Below are positions 19,847 through 31,210 of a stretch of DNA of 64,000 nt, piece by piece. Origin of the DNA: Amphritea balenae. GTDB lineage: Bacteria; Pseudomonadota; Gammaproteobacteria; Pseudomonadales; Balneatricaceae. The first letter of the stretch is position 1. Every line of letters begins with the position of its first letter. The stretch covers positions 186,001-250,000 of the forward strand of contig NZ_RQXV01000007.1 in assembly GCF_003858655.1 (NCBI RefSeq), written 5' to 3'. The notes below the pieces were generated by a model. The model made no database searches, was not told the DNA's origin, and was given only the letters and a program-made list of their open reading frames with translations. A program made the position numbers and the translations under genes.

Positions 19847-20797
19847 ATGAATCCCAACTATCTGGATTTTGAACAGCCAATCGCTGACCTGGAAGCCAAA
19901 ATTGAAGAGCTGCGCCTGGTTGGTGACGATAATGAACTGAATATTGAAGAAGAGATCGGTAAGCTGCAGGCCAAGAGTCGCAATCTATCTGAATCGCTTT
20001 TTAAAGATCTGTCTGAATGGCAGGTTTCACAGATCGCCCGTCACCCTATGCGGCCGTACACGCTGGATTATGTAAAGCATATCTTCGACGATTTTGAAGA
20101 GCTGCACGGAGATCGACATTTTTCTGATGATCAGGCGCTGGTTGGCGGTATTGGCCGTCTGGAAGGCCGTCCGGTGATGGTGATTGGTCATCAGAAAGGC
20201 CGTGAAGTTAAAGAAAAAGTACGTCGCAACTTTGGTATGCCGCGTCCGGAAGGTTACCGTAAGGCCTTGCGACTGATGGAGATGGCTGAACGTTTTAAAA
20301 TGCCTATTCTGACGTTTATTGATACACCGGGAGCTTATCCGGGTATTGATGCTGAGGAACGTGGTCAGTCTGAGGCGATTGCCTTTAACCTGGCAGCGAT
20401 GTCGCGTCTGAAGACTCCGATTATTGCGACGGTTGTGGGTGAAGGTGGTTCTGGTGGAGCACTGGCTATCGGTGTCTGCGATGAGCTGCTGATGCTGCAA
20501 TATTCTACTTACTCAGTCATCTCGCCAGAAGGTTGTGCTTCCATTCTTTGGAAGAGTGCAGATAAAGCCCCAGATGCGGCAAAGGCGATGGGTCTGACTT
20601 CTGACCGTCTGCATGAGTTGGGTTTGGTTGATCAGATTATTGATGAGCCATTAGGTGGCGCGCATCGTGATCATGGTCTGATGGCGGCTAACCTGAAAAA
20701 GCATTTATTAGAAACGTTGGAACGCTTCGTGGATCTTGAGCAGGATGAGTTACTTGAACGACGTTATCAACGTTTGATGTCCTACGGCATCGAATAA
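19847..20797 (+). CDS. accA: Acetyl-CoA carboxylase carboxyltransferase subunit alpha
   Basis: AccA pairs with AccD to transfer the carboxyl group from biotin to acetyl-CoA, giving malonyl-CoA for fatty acid synthesis. The 316-residue protein begins [20 protein letters not shown] and contains the helical N-terminal region, then the crotonase-like core with [18 protein letters not shown] and [14 protein letters not shown], all typical. An efficient terminator follows the stop. Confidence 0.98.
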   Translation: MNPNYLDFEQPIADLEAKIEELRLVGDDNELNIEEEIGKLQAKSRNLSESLFKDLSEWQVSQIARHPMRPYTLDYVKHIFDDFEELHGDRHFSDDQALVGGIGRLEGRPVMVIGHQKGREVKEKVRRNFGMPRPEGYRKALRLMEMAERFKMPILTFIDTPGAYPGIDAEERGQSEAIAFNLAAMSRLKTPIIATVVGEGGSGGALAIGVCDELLMLQYSTYSVISPEGCASILWKSADKAPDAAKAMGLTSDRLHELGLVDQIIDEPLGGAHRDHGLMAANLKKHLLETLERFVDLEQDELLERRYQRLMSYGIE

Positions 20798-20806
20798 TAA
20801 AAAAAC

Positions 20807-20834
20807 ACCGTCGGCTTGTCCGGCGGTTTTTTTT
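20807..20834 (+). terminator. Intrinsic terminator after accA
   Basis: ACCGTCGG (20807-20814), loop CTTGT, and CCGGCGGT (20820-20827) pair over 8 bp with one G-U, followed by T residues to 20834. It ends only 7 bp before the tilS start, so tilS must rely on read-through or on a promoter inside accA. Confidence 0.8.
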
Positions 20835-20841
20835 ACCGTTT

Positions 20842-22158
20842 ATGTTTTCTCTCCAACATCACTTCGAACAGCAGCTAAACCGACATAGCCATGGTGTTAA
20901 ACGCTGGGTTATTGCGCTCAGTGGTGGTCTGGACTCTGTCGTTTTACTCGATCTTGCCGCCCGGATTATTCCGGCTAAGCATCTCTCTGTTATTCACGTT
21001 AATCATCAGCTGCAATCTCAAGCAGGTGGCTGGAGTTCATTTTGCCAGCAGCTGGCTGACCAGTACCAAATAGAATTTAAATCGATCAGGGTAACTGTTG
21101 ATGCCGGGGCCAGTGTTGAGCGGGCGGCTCGAAATGCCCGTTATCAGGCATTTGAACAGTATCTGCAGTCAGGTGATTGTCTGTTGTTGGCGCAGCATCG
21201 AAATGATCAGGCTGAGACATTGCTTTATCGTCTCTTGCGGGGAGCAGGGCTAAAGGGTTTAGCCGCTATGCCGCGTACCCGTGAAATAGGAATGGCCTTT
21301 CTACAGCGCCCTTTACTGAGCGTGAGTCGTGATCAATTACAGAGCTGGGCTGAGAAGGCTCAACTGAACTGGATTGAAGATCCTAGTAATGCCGATCTGA
21401 GCTATGATCGAAATTATCTTCGGCATCAGGTTATGCCTTTGTTGCGGGCGCGTTGGCCTGGCTTTGAACAGCGTTGGTCTGACACGGCGGATTATTTGCG
21501 CGATGCTGATCAGCTGTTGACTGAGTTAGCGCAGATAGATCTTCAAACGGTTGCTGATGAGCGCAATAGTTTGAGTTGTGCCGGACTAAATGTTCTTAGT
21601 ATTAAGCGCAGAGATAACTTGTTACGCGTCTGGCTGGCTGAGCAGGGATTGCCTGCAGGGGCTAAGGTTCTGATGTCGATCGGACAGATGATCGAGGCTG
21701 TCGATGATTCATCCCCTGAATTGAAGCTATCTAGCGTTAAGTTACGGCGCTACCGGGGGCGTTTATATCTCACTGCTGAGCAGAATGGCATAGACTGGCA
21801 GGGCCGCTTGTTACCCGAAGAGGGTCTGCATTTGCCGCAGGGTAGTTTGTTGGTGGTTAAAAAACTGAACGGTTTAAGATCTCTCGCCGGAGTGACCCTG
21901 CGCAACCGTTGTGATGGCGATCGTTGCACGCCGGTTGGCAGAGGTGGTTCAACCAGTCTTAAAAAGTTATTTCAGGAAAATGCAGTGCCACCCTGGCAGC
22001 GAAAATCCTGGCCTGTTTGTATTCTGGGTGATGAAATTGTCGCAGTACCTGGGATCTGTGTATGCGAAGGTTGGCAGGTAGAAAAGGATGTCGCTGGATT
22101 TCATCTGAAATGGGTGCCGGCTGCATTGTCTGTCGGTAGCGATTCTGGTACCCTGTAG
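20842..22158 (+). CDS. tilS: tRNA(Ile)-lysidine synthase
   Basis: TilS changes the wobble cytidine of the CAU-anticodon isoleucine tRNA to lysidine, so that it reads AUA. The PP-loop ATP-binding motif SGGLDS is at residues 27-32, followed by VNHQLQ and the QAETLLYRLLRGAG block. The C-terminal region includes RNRCDGDRC and KKLFQE segments typical of the substrate-binding domain. Length is 438 residues. The ATG at 20842 lies just after the accA terminator and lacks a strong ribosome binding site. Confidence 0.95.
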   Translation: MFSLQHHFEQQLNRHSHGVKRWVIALSGGLDSVVLLDLAARIIPAKHLSVIHVNHQLQSQAGGWSSFCQQLADQYQIEFKSIRVTVDAGASVERAARNARYQAFEQYLQSGDCLLLAQHRNDQAETLLYRLLRGAGLKGLAAMPRTREIGMAFLQRPLLSVSRDQLQSWAEKAQLNWIEDPSNADLSYDRNYLRHQVMPLLRARWPGFEQRWSDTADYLRDADQLLTELAQIDLQTVADERNSLSCAGLNVLSIKRRDNLLRVWLAEQGLPAGAKVLMSIGQMIEAVDDSSPELKLSSVKLRRYRGRLYLTAEQNGIDWQGRLLPEEGLHLPQGSLLVVKKLNGLRSLAGVTLRNRCDGDRCTPVGRGGSTSLKKLFQENAVPPWQRKSWPVCILGDEIVAVPGICVCEGWQVEKDVAGFHLKWVPAALSVGSDSGTL

Positions 22159-22173
22159 CCCCATCTCGTATAG

Positions 22174-23856
<1,683 letters not shown>

Positions 23857-23884
23857 AAGAATACTTATAATTTTTGGAGTTTGA

Positions 23885-25183
<1,299 letters not shown>

Positions 25184-25208
25184 TTTTTAACCGAATTGTG
25201 AAATACTA

Positions 25209-25231
25209 GGGGGCTTAGAGCCCCCTTTTTT
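25209..25231 (+). terminator. Intrinsic terminator after eno
   Basis: GGGGGCT (25209-25215), loop TAG and AGCCCCC (25219-25225) form a perfect 7-bp stem followed by six T residues. It separates eno from ftsB. Confidence 0.85.
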
Positions 25232-25268
25232 GATTAAATTAAATACCGAGTAAGAGTACTGCTGAACC

Positions 25269-25592
25269 GTGTTTCGCTGGAATCTGTTTCGTTGGATCAT
25301 ATTGCTACTGCTGATCTGCCTGGGTGGGCTGCAGTATCGGCTGTGGTTTGGTGAGGCGAACCTGCGTGAAGTGCAGACGCTGAAGCAAGAAATAGAGCTA
25401 CAACGTACTGAAAATGATCTTCTCATCAGCCGTAATCATCAGCTTGATGCTGAAGTGAAAGACCTGAAGCAAGGTCTTGCGGCACTTGAAGAGCGAGCAC
25501 GCAATCAGTTGGGGATGGTGAAAGAGGGAGAAACCTTTTTTCAGCTAGTTCCCGCCTTACCGGGTAAAACGCCTGCTGAACAAGGCCAGTAA
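25269..25592 (+). CDS. ftsB: Cell division protein FtsB
   Basis: FtsB is a small bitopic divisome protein that forms the FtsQLB complex and signals for septal peptidoglycan synthesis. The 107-residue product has a short cytoplasmic N terminus, one membrane helix (about 9-22) and a periplasmic coiled coil (about 30-75), ending in the conserved ARNQLGMVKEGETFFQLV. The start is a GTG at 25269. In related genomes ispD and ispF follow ftsB; here truD starts 15 bp after the stop. Confidence 0.93.
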   Translation: MFRWNLFRWIILLLLICLGGLQYRLWFGEANLREVQTLKQEIELQRTENDLLISRNHQLDAEVKDLKQGLAALEERARNQLGMVKEGETFFQLVPALPGKTPAEQGQ

Positions 25593-25606
25593 CGGGACCT
25601 CCTTCG

Positions 25607-26662
25607 TTGACAAACTTTCCATCCCAATTGAACTATTTATACGGTGAGCCTGTTGGCAGCGCTGTCATTCGTACTGAGCCCGAAGATTTTCAGGTTGTTG
25701 AGAATTTGTCTTTTGAACCTGAAGGCAGTGGCGATCATATATTTCTATATATTCGTAAAACCGGAGAAAATACTGACTGGGTTGCGCGTCAGTTGGCTCA
25801 TTTTTGCCAGGTAAGCCCGAAAGAGGTTGGCTATGCCGGTAAAAAAGATCGCCATGCGGTAACCGAGCAATGGTTTAGTGTGCACATGCCGGGGCGTTCG
25901 CCTTTAACCTGGTCTTTGTTTGAAACTGATACCATCAAGGTTTTGAAGGCGGTAAAGCATACCCGTAAATTGCGCTTAGGTAGCCTGACTGGAAACCGTT
26001 TCAAAATCCGCTTACGTCAAGTGACTGAACCTGCGGCGTTACTGGAAAGAGCTCAGTTAATCACAGCGGGCGTCCCCAACTACTTTGGCGAACAGCGTTT
26101 CGGACATAATCAGGGCAATCTGGACAAAGGTGCCGCTCTGATTGCAGGGAAATTGAAAGAGCGACAGCGGAATAAAAAAGGCCTTTATATCTCTGCGGTA
26201 CGTTCCTTCCTGTTTAACCAGCAAGTTTCTCAGCGCATTGAGCAGTCGATCTATATGGTTCCTGGTGATGGCGACGTATTGATGATTAATGGTAGCCAGA
26301 GCTGCTTTCAGTTTGATGCCGAGGATGACTCTATAGCAACACGTCTGGCGTCGGGAGATCTTCATCTGACTGCCTCTATGTGGGGGCGGGGAAGATCTAT
26401 CTGTACCGGTGCAGCGGCTGAGTGGGAAAAGCAGCAGTTGCAAGAATGGCAGGAATTGTTAGATGGCCTTGAGCGTTTAGGTTTGAATCAGGAGCGTCGT
26501 TCTATCCGCTTGTTACCGGGAAATCTGGTGGTTGAGCAGGAGTCTGATGATCAGGTTGTGTTGGCGTTTGACCTGCCTGCAGGTAGTTTTGCAACCAGTG
26601 TTTTGCGAGAATTGGTTAACGTAAGTTCAACCGCAGGTCAGCAGGGAATTGAGTCAGAATAA
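25607..26662 (+). CDS. truD: tRNA pseudouridine(13) synthase TruD
   Basis: TruD makes pseudouridine 13 in tRNA(Glu). The 351-residue protein has the active-site block GYAGKKDRHAVTEQW with catalytic D81, then GVPNYFGEQRFG and the C-terminal LPAGSFATSVLREL, all diagnostic. The start appears to be TTG (25607), since the deduced N terminus (MTNFPSQLNYLYGEP) aligns with the family and no ATG is suitably placed. The stop codon overlaps the surE start by one base. Confidence 0.95.
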   Translation: MTNFPSQLNYLYGEPVGSAVIRTEPEDFQVVENLSFEPEGSGDHIFLYIRKTGENTDWVARQLAHFCQVSPKEVGYAGKKDRHAVTEQWFSVHMPGRSPLTWSLFETDTIKVLKAVKHTRKLRLGSLTGNRFKIRLRQVTEPAALLERAQLITAGVPNYFGEQRFGHNQGNLDKGAALIAGKLKERQRNKKGLYISAVRSFLFNQQVSQRIEQSIYMVPGDGDVLMINGSQSCFQFDAEDDSIATRLASGDLHLTASMWGRGRSICTGAAAEWEKQQLQEWQELLDGLERLGLNQERRSIRLLPGNLVVEQESDDQVVLAFDLPAGSFATSVLRELVNVSSTAGQQGIESE

Positions 26663-27411
26663 TGCGTATTTTGTTATCTAATGATGACGGTGTTTATGCC
26701 CCTGGGCTGGAAGTGCTGGCTCAGGCTATGGCACAGGATGCCGAAATCTCAGTTGTAGCGCCTGATCGCAACCGAAGTGGCGCCAGTAATTCTTTAACCC
26801 TTGATCGACCGTTGGAAGCCCATCATCATCACAACGGTTTTGTTGGTGTAAATGGCACACCAACGGACTGCGTGCATTTGGGGATAGGGGGCATTTTTAG
26901 TGAGCCGCCAGAACTGGTTGTTTCCGGGATCAATACCGGTGCTAACCTGGGTGATGATGTAATCTATTCAGGTACAGTAGCGGCGGCAATGGAGGGGCGG
27001 TATCTGTCATTACCTCCGATAGCGGTGTCGTTGGCGGGAAGTAACCCGCAGCACTATGAGACGGCTGCTGAAATAGTACGTCAGCTTGTGCTTGATATTC
27101 GGAAGCTGGTTTTAGCGCCGCGTACCGTATTGAATGTAAATGTTCCTGATCTGCCATTGGATGAGATCAAAGGTATTCATGTAACCCGTTTAGGGCATCG
27201 CGTGCTGGCGGATAAGCCGGTTGAGTCTATCGACCCTCGAGGGGCAAAGCGTTATTGGATTGCAGGTGCTGGTGCAGCCGAAGACTGTGGTCCCGGGACA
27301 GATTTTTTTGCAGTTAAATCAGGTTATGTTTCAATAACGGCACTGAATATAGACATGACTCAGTATGCTGGCATGGATAATCTGAGTAACTGGCTTGAGG
27401 AATTAGTTTGA
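26662..27411 (+). CDS. surE: 5'/3'-nucleotidase SurE
   Basis: SurE is a stationary-phase survival phosphatase acting on nucleoside monophosphates. The 249-residue protein starts MRILLSNDDGVYAPG, in which D8 and D9 are metal ligands, and continues with VAPDRNRSGAS and VSGINTGANLGDDVIYSGTV. It overlaps truD by one base. Its last 23 codons (LNIDM...NWLEELV) are copied twice more downstream in an 83-bp tandem array. Confidence 0.97.
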   Translation: MRILLSNDDGVYAPGLEVLAQAMAQDAEISVVAPDRNRSGASNSLTLDRPLEAHHHHNGFVGVNGTPTDCVHLGIGGIFSEPPELVVSGINTGANLGDDVIYSGTVAAAMEGRYLSLPPIAVSLAGSNPQHYETAAEIVRQLVLDIRKLVLAPRTVLNVNVPDLPLDEIKGIHVTRLGHRVLADKPVESIDPRGAKRYWIAGAGAAEDCGPGTDFFAVKSGYVSITALNIDMTQYAGMDNLSNWLEELV

Positions 27412-27494
27412 ATAAGTTGCAGTTGCTGAATATCGATATGAGCAGGTTTTGCCGTATGGATAAAGTGAGTAACTGGCTTGAGGAATTAGTTTGA
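27408..27494 (+). pseudogene. Duplicated surE-tail mini-frame 1 (28 codons)
   Basis: The frame starts with the TTG that overlaps the surE stop and reads NKLQLLNIDMSRF, ending in SNWLEELV, the same C terminus as SurE. It was created by the 83-bp duplication. Whether it is translated is unknown; its value may be only to pass ribosomes from surE to pcm. Confidence 0.4.
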
Positions 27495-27577
27495 ATAAGT
27501 TGCAGTTGCTGAATATTGATATGAGCAGATTTTGCGGTATGAATAATCAGGGTAACTGGCTAGAGGAGTTAACGTGA
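27491..27577 (+). pseudogene. Duplicated surE-tail mini-frame 2 (28 codons)
   Basis: This is the second copy. It starts at the TTG overlapping the stop of mini-frame 1, reads NKLQLLNIDMSRF again and ends in GNWLEELT. Its TGA overlaps the GTG at the head of the pcm frame. It is more diverged than the first copy. No function is proposed. Confidence 0.4.
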
Positions 27578-28242
27578 ATAAGTTGCAGTTGCAGGGTATT
27601 GGGATGACGTCTCAGCGTACCCGCAGCAGGCTGGTGCAGCGGTTGAAAGACCAGGGGATAACAGACCAGCAAGTGCTGGATGTTATGGCGAATACTCCCC
27701 GGCATATTTTCATCGACGAAGCACTGTCACACCGTGCTTATGAGGATACCGCTCTGCCGATCGGCTTTAATCAGACCATTTCGCAGCCTTATATAGTGGC
27801 GAAGATGACCGAGCTGTTGTTGGCTGAGGGTGATCTGGAGCGGGTGTTAGAAGTCGGAACCGGGTCTGGTTATCAAACCACCGTATTGGCTCAGCTGGTT
27901 GAGAAAGTATTCAGCGTGGAGCGGATAAAGCCGTTGCAAGATAAAGCGCGGCAGCGTTTTTCGCTACTTAAGCTGCATAATATATCCCTGCGTCATTGTG
28001 ATGGTGGGATGGGCTGGCCGGACAAAGGCCCGTTCGACGGTATTATTGTTACCGCTGCTCCGGAAGAAGTCCCCCCCGAGCTGTTGGCCCAATTGGCGAT
28101 AGGTGGTCGCCTGGTGATACCTGTAGGCGGTAGTCGACATCAGTTATTGAAACTGGTGATACGCCATTCAGAAACTGAATATGAAACAACTGTGTTGGAA
28201 GGGGTAAAGTTTGTACCGCTTCTGACAGGCACTGTACGCTGA
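27574..28242 (+). CDS. pcm: Protein-L-isoaspartate O-methyltransferase
   Basis: Pcm repairs isoaspartyl damage in aged proteins using SAM. The 222-residue frame shows the SAM motif [12 protein letters not shown] and the family blocks [19 protein letters not shown] and GRLVIPVG. The frame opens at a GTG (27574) coupled to the preceding duplicated mini-frame. The first ten codons come from the repeat, and an ATG at 27604 ([14 protein letters not shown]) matches the usual N terminus of close relatives better. Either start is possible. Confidence 0.95.
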   Translation: MNKLQLQGIGMTSQRTRSRLVQRLKDQGITDQQVLDVMANTPRHIFIDEALSHRAYEDTALPIGFNQTISQPYIVAKMTELLLAEGDLERVLEVGTGSGYQTTVLAQLVEKVFSVERIKPLQDKARQRFSLLKLHNISLRHCDGGMGWPDKGPFDGIIVTAAPEEVPPELLAQLAIGGRLVIPVGGSRHQLLKLVIRHSETEYETTVLEGVKFVPLLTGTVR

Positions 28243-28262
28243 GCTGAATAACGGAATATTGA

Positions 28263-29201
28263 ATGAGTATCAAACGAACAACCGGAGATTATCTGGCACT
28301 GTTTTTAAAAGGGATGCTAATGGGGGCTGCCGATGTGGTTCCGGGTGTATCCGGTGGCACTATTGCCTTTATTACAGGTATCTATGAGGAGCTGATAAAT
28401 ACCATTAAAGGTTTTAACCTTCAGGCTGTTCGGGTGCTGTTCAGTGATGGGCCTGTGGCCTGCTGGAAGCAGGTGAACGGTACCTTTTTGCTGGTACTGT
28501 TGGTGGGGATTATTACCAGTATTGCGACGATTGCCGGTGCTGTTCTGTTCCTTTTGGCAAATCATCCTATTTTACTCTGGGCATTTTTCTTTGGTTTGAT
28601 TCTGGCTTCTGTGTGGTTGGTTATGACCCATATTGAGCGCTGGGATCTGAATCTTATGTCCGGGTTTATACTCGGCACTTTACTGGCTTTTGCGGTGACC
28701 AGCTTTGCGCCTGTGAGTGTGGAACCAACAACGCTGATGGTGTTACTGTCAGGTGCTATCGCTATCTGTGCAATGATTCTGCCAGGAATATCTGGTAGCT
28801 TTATATTGTTACTACTGGGTATGTATGCACATATTCTGGCGGCAGTGAAAGGGGCGGATTTTCAGGTAATTGGTCTGTTTATACTGGGCTGTATTGTTGG
28901 CATTATGAGTTTTTCCAGGGTGTTAAGCTGGATGTTTAGTCATCACCGTCAGGTGACCCTGGCTTTGCTGGCCGGCTTCATGCTCGGCTCTCTGAATAAG
29001 GTCTGGCCCTGGAAGTATACGCTTGCCTATACCATTAATCGTCATGGTGAACAGGTGCCCTTGCAGCAAGAGAATATATTGCCCTGGAATTTTCAGAGTA
29101 TTACCGGGGAGTCGTCATTTGTCATTGGCGCGGTTGCACTGATGTTGGTTGGCATGATGGTTGTTATTGCTATGGAGCGCTATCAGGCCGCAAAAGGATA
29201 A
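28263..29201 (+). CDS. DUF368 family polyprenyl-phosphate transporter (PopT type)
   Basis: DUF368 proteins are polytopic membrane proteins, members of which were recently shown to recycle undecaprenyl phosphate across the cytoplasmic membrane. The 312-residue product has about eight hydrophobic segments. It carries the family's first re-entrant motif GMLMGAADVVPGVSGGT and a second, related motif ICAMILPGISGSF. It lies between pcm and nlpD, which are adjacent in E. coli. With uppS in the same window, it is a second gene for the C55 lipid-carrier cycle. Family assignment is firm; substrate is by family knowledge. Confidence 0.88.
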   Translation: MSIKRTTGDYLALFLKGMLMGAADVVPGVSGGTIAFITGIYEELINTIKGFNLQAVRVLFSDGPVACWKQVNGTFLLVLLVGIITSIATIAGAVLFLLANHPILLWAFFFGLILASVWLVMTHIERWDLNLMSGFILGTLLAFAVTSFAPVSVEPTTLMVLLSGAIAICAMILPGISGSFILLLLGMYAHILAAVKGADFQVIGLFILGCIVGIMSFSRVLSWMFSHHRQVTLALLAGFMLGSLNKVWPWKYTLAYTINRHGEQVPLQQENILPWNFQSITGESSFVIGAVALMLVGMMVVIAMERYQAAKG

Positions 29202-29204
29202 ACT

Positions 29205-30086
29205 ATGCCCAGAGCGCTTGCAGATCGGCTGATATTAACGGTAATTATTACCCTTATGCTGCTGTTGTCTGCTTGTAGTTCTAGTAGTGTTTATTCTCCG
29301 GTTGACGAACGATCCATCGGAGGGAGAACGCCGGTTCGGGTCACCACCACGCAACGCCCGGATCAATACCGGGTACGTAAAGGTGATACCTTGTATGCGA
29401 TCGCGTTTCGTTACGGTGTTGATTATCGTCAGCTAGCCCGTAATAACGGCATCGATAGCAGTTATTCTATTTACCCCGGCCAGACGTTGTCTTTTAAAGC
29501 CGCTGCTGTTCAGAGTAGATCTGTTTCAGCTAGAAACACTCAAGCTAAGCCCTCCTCCCAATCGGCCAAGAAAACAACGTTCAGTCCAAGTACAGCTCCC
29601 AGCAAGCAATCTAAAACCCAGTCAAAGCCTCAGCCGGTGGTCAAACCGCAGCCTAAATCATCGACGACTAATAAAGCGACAGCAACATCGGCGCAGGTTG
29701 CTGCTAACAGAACTCTGCATTGGCGTTGGCCGTCATCGGGCAAGCTGCTTCAAGGCTTTAGTACTAAAGGTACTGAAAATAAAGGAATTAATATTGCAGG
29801 CAAGAAAGGTGAGCCGGTACATGCGGCCGAGGCTGGTAAAGTTGTTTATGCGGGTAGCGGCTTATTAGGTTATGGTAACCTTGTAATAATTAATCATAAC
29901 CAGAAATTTCTTAGCGCTTATGCGCATAACAGTCGCATTCTGGTAAAAGAAAATGATATGGTAAAAAGAGGTGTCAAAATTGCTGAGATAGGAAGCAGTG
30001 GTGCCACCCGCAATATGCTGCATTTTGAGATTCGCCGGGATGGACAACCCGTGAATCCAATGAAGTATCTGCCGCGTAATAGATAA
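29205..30086 (+). CDS. nlpD: Murein hydrolase activator NlpD
   Basis: NlpD is an outer-membrane lipoprotein that activates the septal amidase AmiC. A signal peptide ends in lipobox LLSAC (lipidated Cys near residue 24), followed by a LysM domain (YRVRKGDTLYAIAFRYGV), a Ser/Gln/Lys/Pro-rich linker, and a C-terminal M23/LytM domain. The first zinc motif is lost (NKGINIAG, where active enzymes have HxxxD), while LHFEIRRDG remains, fitting a non-catalytic activator. The main rpoS promoter often lies inside this gene in relatives. Confidence 0.94.
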   Translation: MPRALADRLILTVIITLMLLLSACSSSSVYSPVDERSIGGRTPVRVTTTQRPDQYRVRKGDTLYAIAFRYGVDYRQLARNNGIDSSYSIYPGQTLSFKAAAVQSRSVSARNTQAKPSSQSAKKTTFSPSTAPSKQSKTQSKPQPVVKPQPKSSTTNKATATSAQVAANRTLHWRWPSSGKLLQGFSTKGTENKGINIAGKKGEPVHAAEAGKVVYAGSGLLGYGNLVIINHNQKFLSAYAHNSRILVKENDMVKRGVKIAEIGSSGATRNMLHFEIRRDGQPVNPMKYLPRNR

Positions 30087-30156
30087 CAATATAATTGACT
30101 GTCACTAATCAGTAACTGCGAACAATGTTTGAGCAAAGTTACTCGAGGTTATAGCA

Positions 30157-31155
30157 ATGGATAATGTAGAAAATACCGAGCAGGATCTGGAAAAGATCTC
30201 AAAGAGTGCTGAAGTTAAGGGTAAAGCAGCCTCTAAAGCTAAAAAAGAGTCGTCACCAGAATTCCTGAACAGTGGTCGCGGCAAAGGCAGTATGGCGCAT
30301 AATGACCTGCTGAACGCCAAAACTCTGGACGCTACCCAGCTATATCTGAATGAGATTGGCTTTTCTCCCCTGCTGACAGCAGAAGAGGAGGTTTACTATT
30401 CCCGCCGGGCGCTCAAGGGTGATGAAGCTTCCCGCAAGCGGATGATCGAAAGTAATCTTCGTTTAGTTGTTAAGATCGCTCGACGTTATATTAATCGAGG
30501 CCTGACTTTACTGGACCTGATCGAAGAGGGGAACCTGGGCCTGATTCGGGCGGTGGAGAAATTTGATCCGGAACGGGGCTTTCGCTTTTCGACCTATGCA
30601 ACCTGGTGGATTCGCCAGACCATAGAACGGGCGATTATGAATCAGACCCGCACCATCCGTTTGCCAATTCACGTTGTTAAAGAGCTAAATGTTTATCTTC
30701 GGGCTGCTCGCGAGCTGGCTCAGAAGCTTGATCATGAACCAACCGTTGATGAGATTGCTGAAGCGGTTGATAAACCGGTGGAAAATGTTGAGCGGATGTT
30801 TGGGCTTAATGAGCGGGTTACCTCGGTTGATGTCCCGGTCGGTAAAGATTCTGACAAAATGCTGCTCGAGACTATTCCTGATGAAGAGTCTTCAGATCCT
30901 GAAACGCTGCTTCAGAAATCTAATATCAGCGGTAATCTTGAAGGTTGGCTGGGAATGCTGCCTGAAAAACATGCGGAAGTATTATCCCGTCGTTTTGGCT
31001 TGCGTGGATATGAAATGAGCACGTTAGAAGAAGTAGGTCGAGAGATCGGTCTGACCCGTGAGCGGGTACGACAAATTCAGGTTGAAGCATTGCGTAAGTT
31101 GCGAGAGATAGTTGAACGCAATGGCCTTAGCGGTGAAGACCTGCTAAAAGAGTAA
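30157..31155 (+). CDS. rpoS: RNA polymerase sigma factor RpoS
   Basis: RpoS is the stationary-phase and general stress sigma factor. The 332-residue protein has region 1.2 ([16 protein letters not shown]), region 2 ([50 protein letters not shown]), region 3 ([17 protein letters not shown]) and region 4 with the helix-turn-helix [19 protein letters not shown]. The 70-bp gap after nlpD and the conserved nlpD-rpoS order support the call over RpoD. A bidirectional terminator follows. Confidence 0.98.
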   Translation: MDNVENTEQDLEKISKSAEVKGKAASKAKKESSPEFLNSGRGKGSMAHNDLLNAKTLDATQLYLNEIGFSPLLTAEEEVYYSRRALKGDEASRKRMIESNLRLVVKIARRYINRGLTLLDLIEEGNLGLIRAVEKFDPERGFRFSTYATWWIRQTIERAIMNQTRTIRLPIHVVKELNVYLRAARELAQKLDHEPTVDEIAEAVDKPVENVERMFGLNERVTSVDVPVGKDSDKMLLETIPDEESSDPETLLQKSNISGNLEGWLGMLPEKHAEVLSRRFGLRGYEMSTLEEVGREIGLTRERVRQIQVEALRKLREIVERNGLSGEDLLKE

Positions 31156-31170
31156 TGTTAAGCAGATTAG

Positions 31171-31198
31171 AAAAAAACGGGCTTTAAGCCCGTTTTTT
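31171..31198. terminator. Bidirectional terminator between rpoS and mutS
   Basis: ACGGGCT (31177-31183), loop TTA and AGCCCGT (31187-31193) form a 7-bp stem, extended by a run of A on the left and T on the right. The A and T flanks let it act for rpoS on the plus strand and for mutS on the minus strand. Confidence 0.85.
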
Positions 31199-31210
31199 AT
31201 TGCCTGAAAT

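Larger units (their letters stand above)
27343..27594 (+). repeat. 83-bp tandem duplication of the surE-pcm junction
   Basis: Units begin at 27343 (inside surE), 27426 and 27509, and a decayed fourth at 27592 (inside pcm), all at exactly 83-bp spacing. Each holds the surE tail (AACTGGCTTGAGGAATTAG-like), a TGA stop, and an overlapping TTG or GTG followed by AATAAGTTGCAGTTG. Because 83 is not a multiple of three, each unit moves to the next frame, so stops and starts chain as TTGA, TTGA, GTGA. The units have diverged by point changes, so the duplication is not very recent. Confidence 0.9.
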
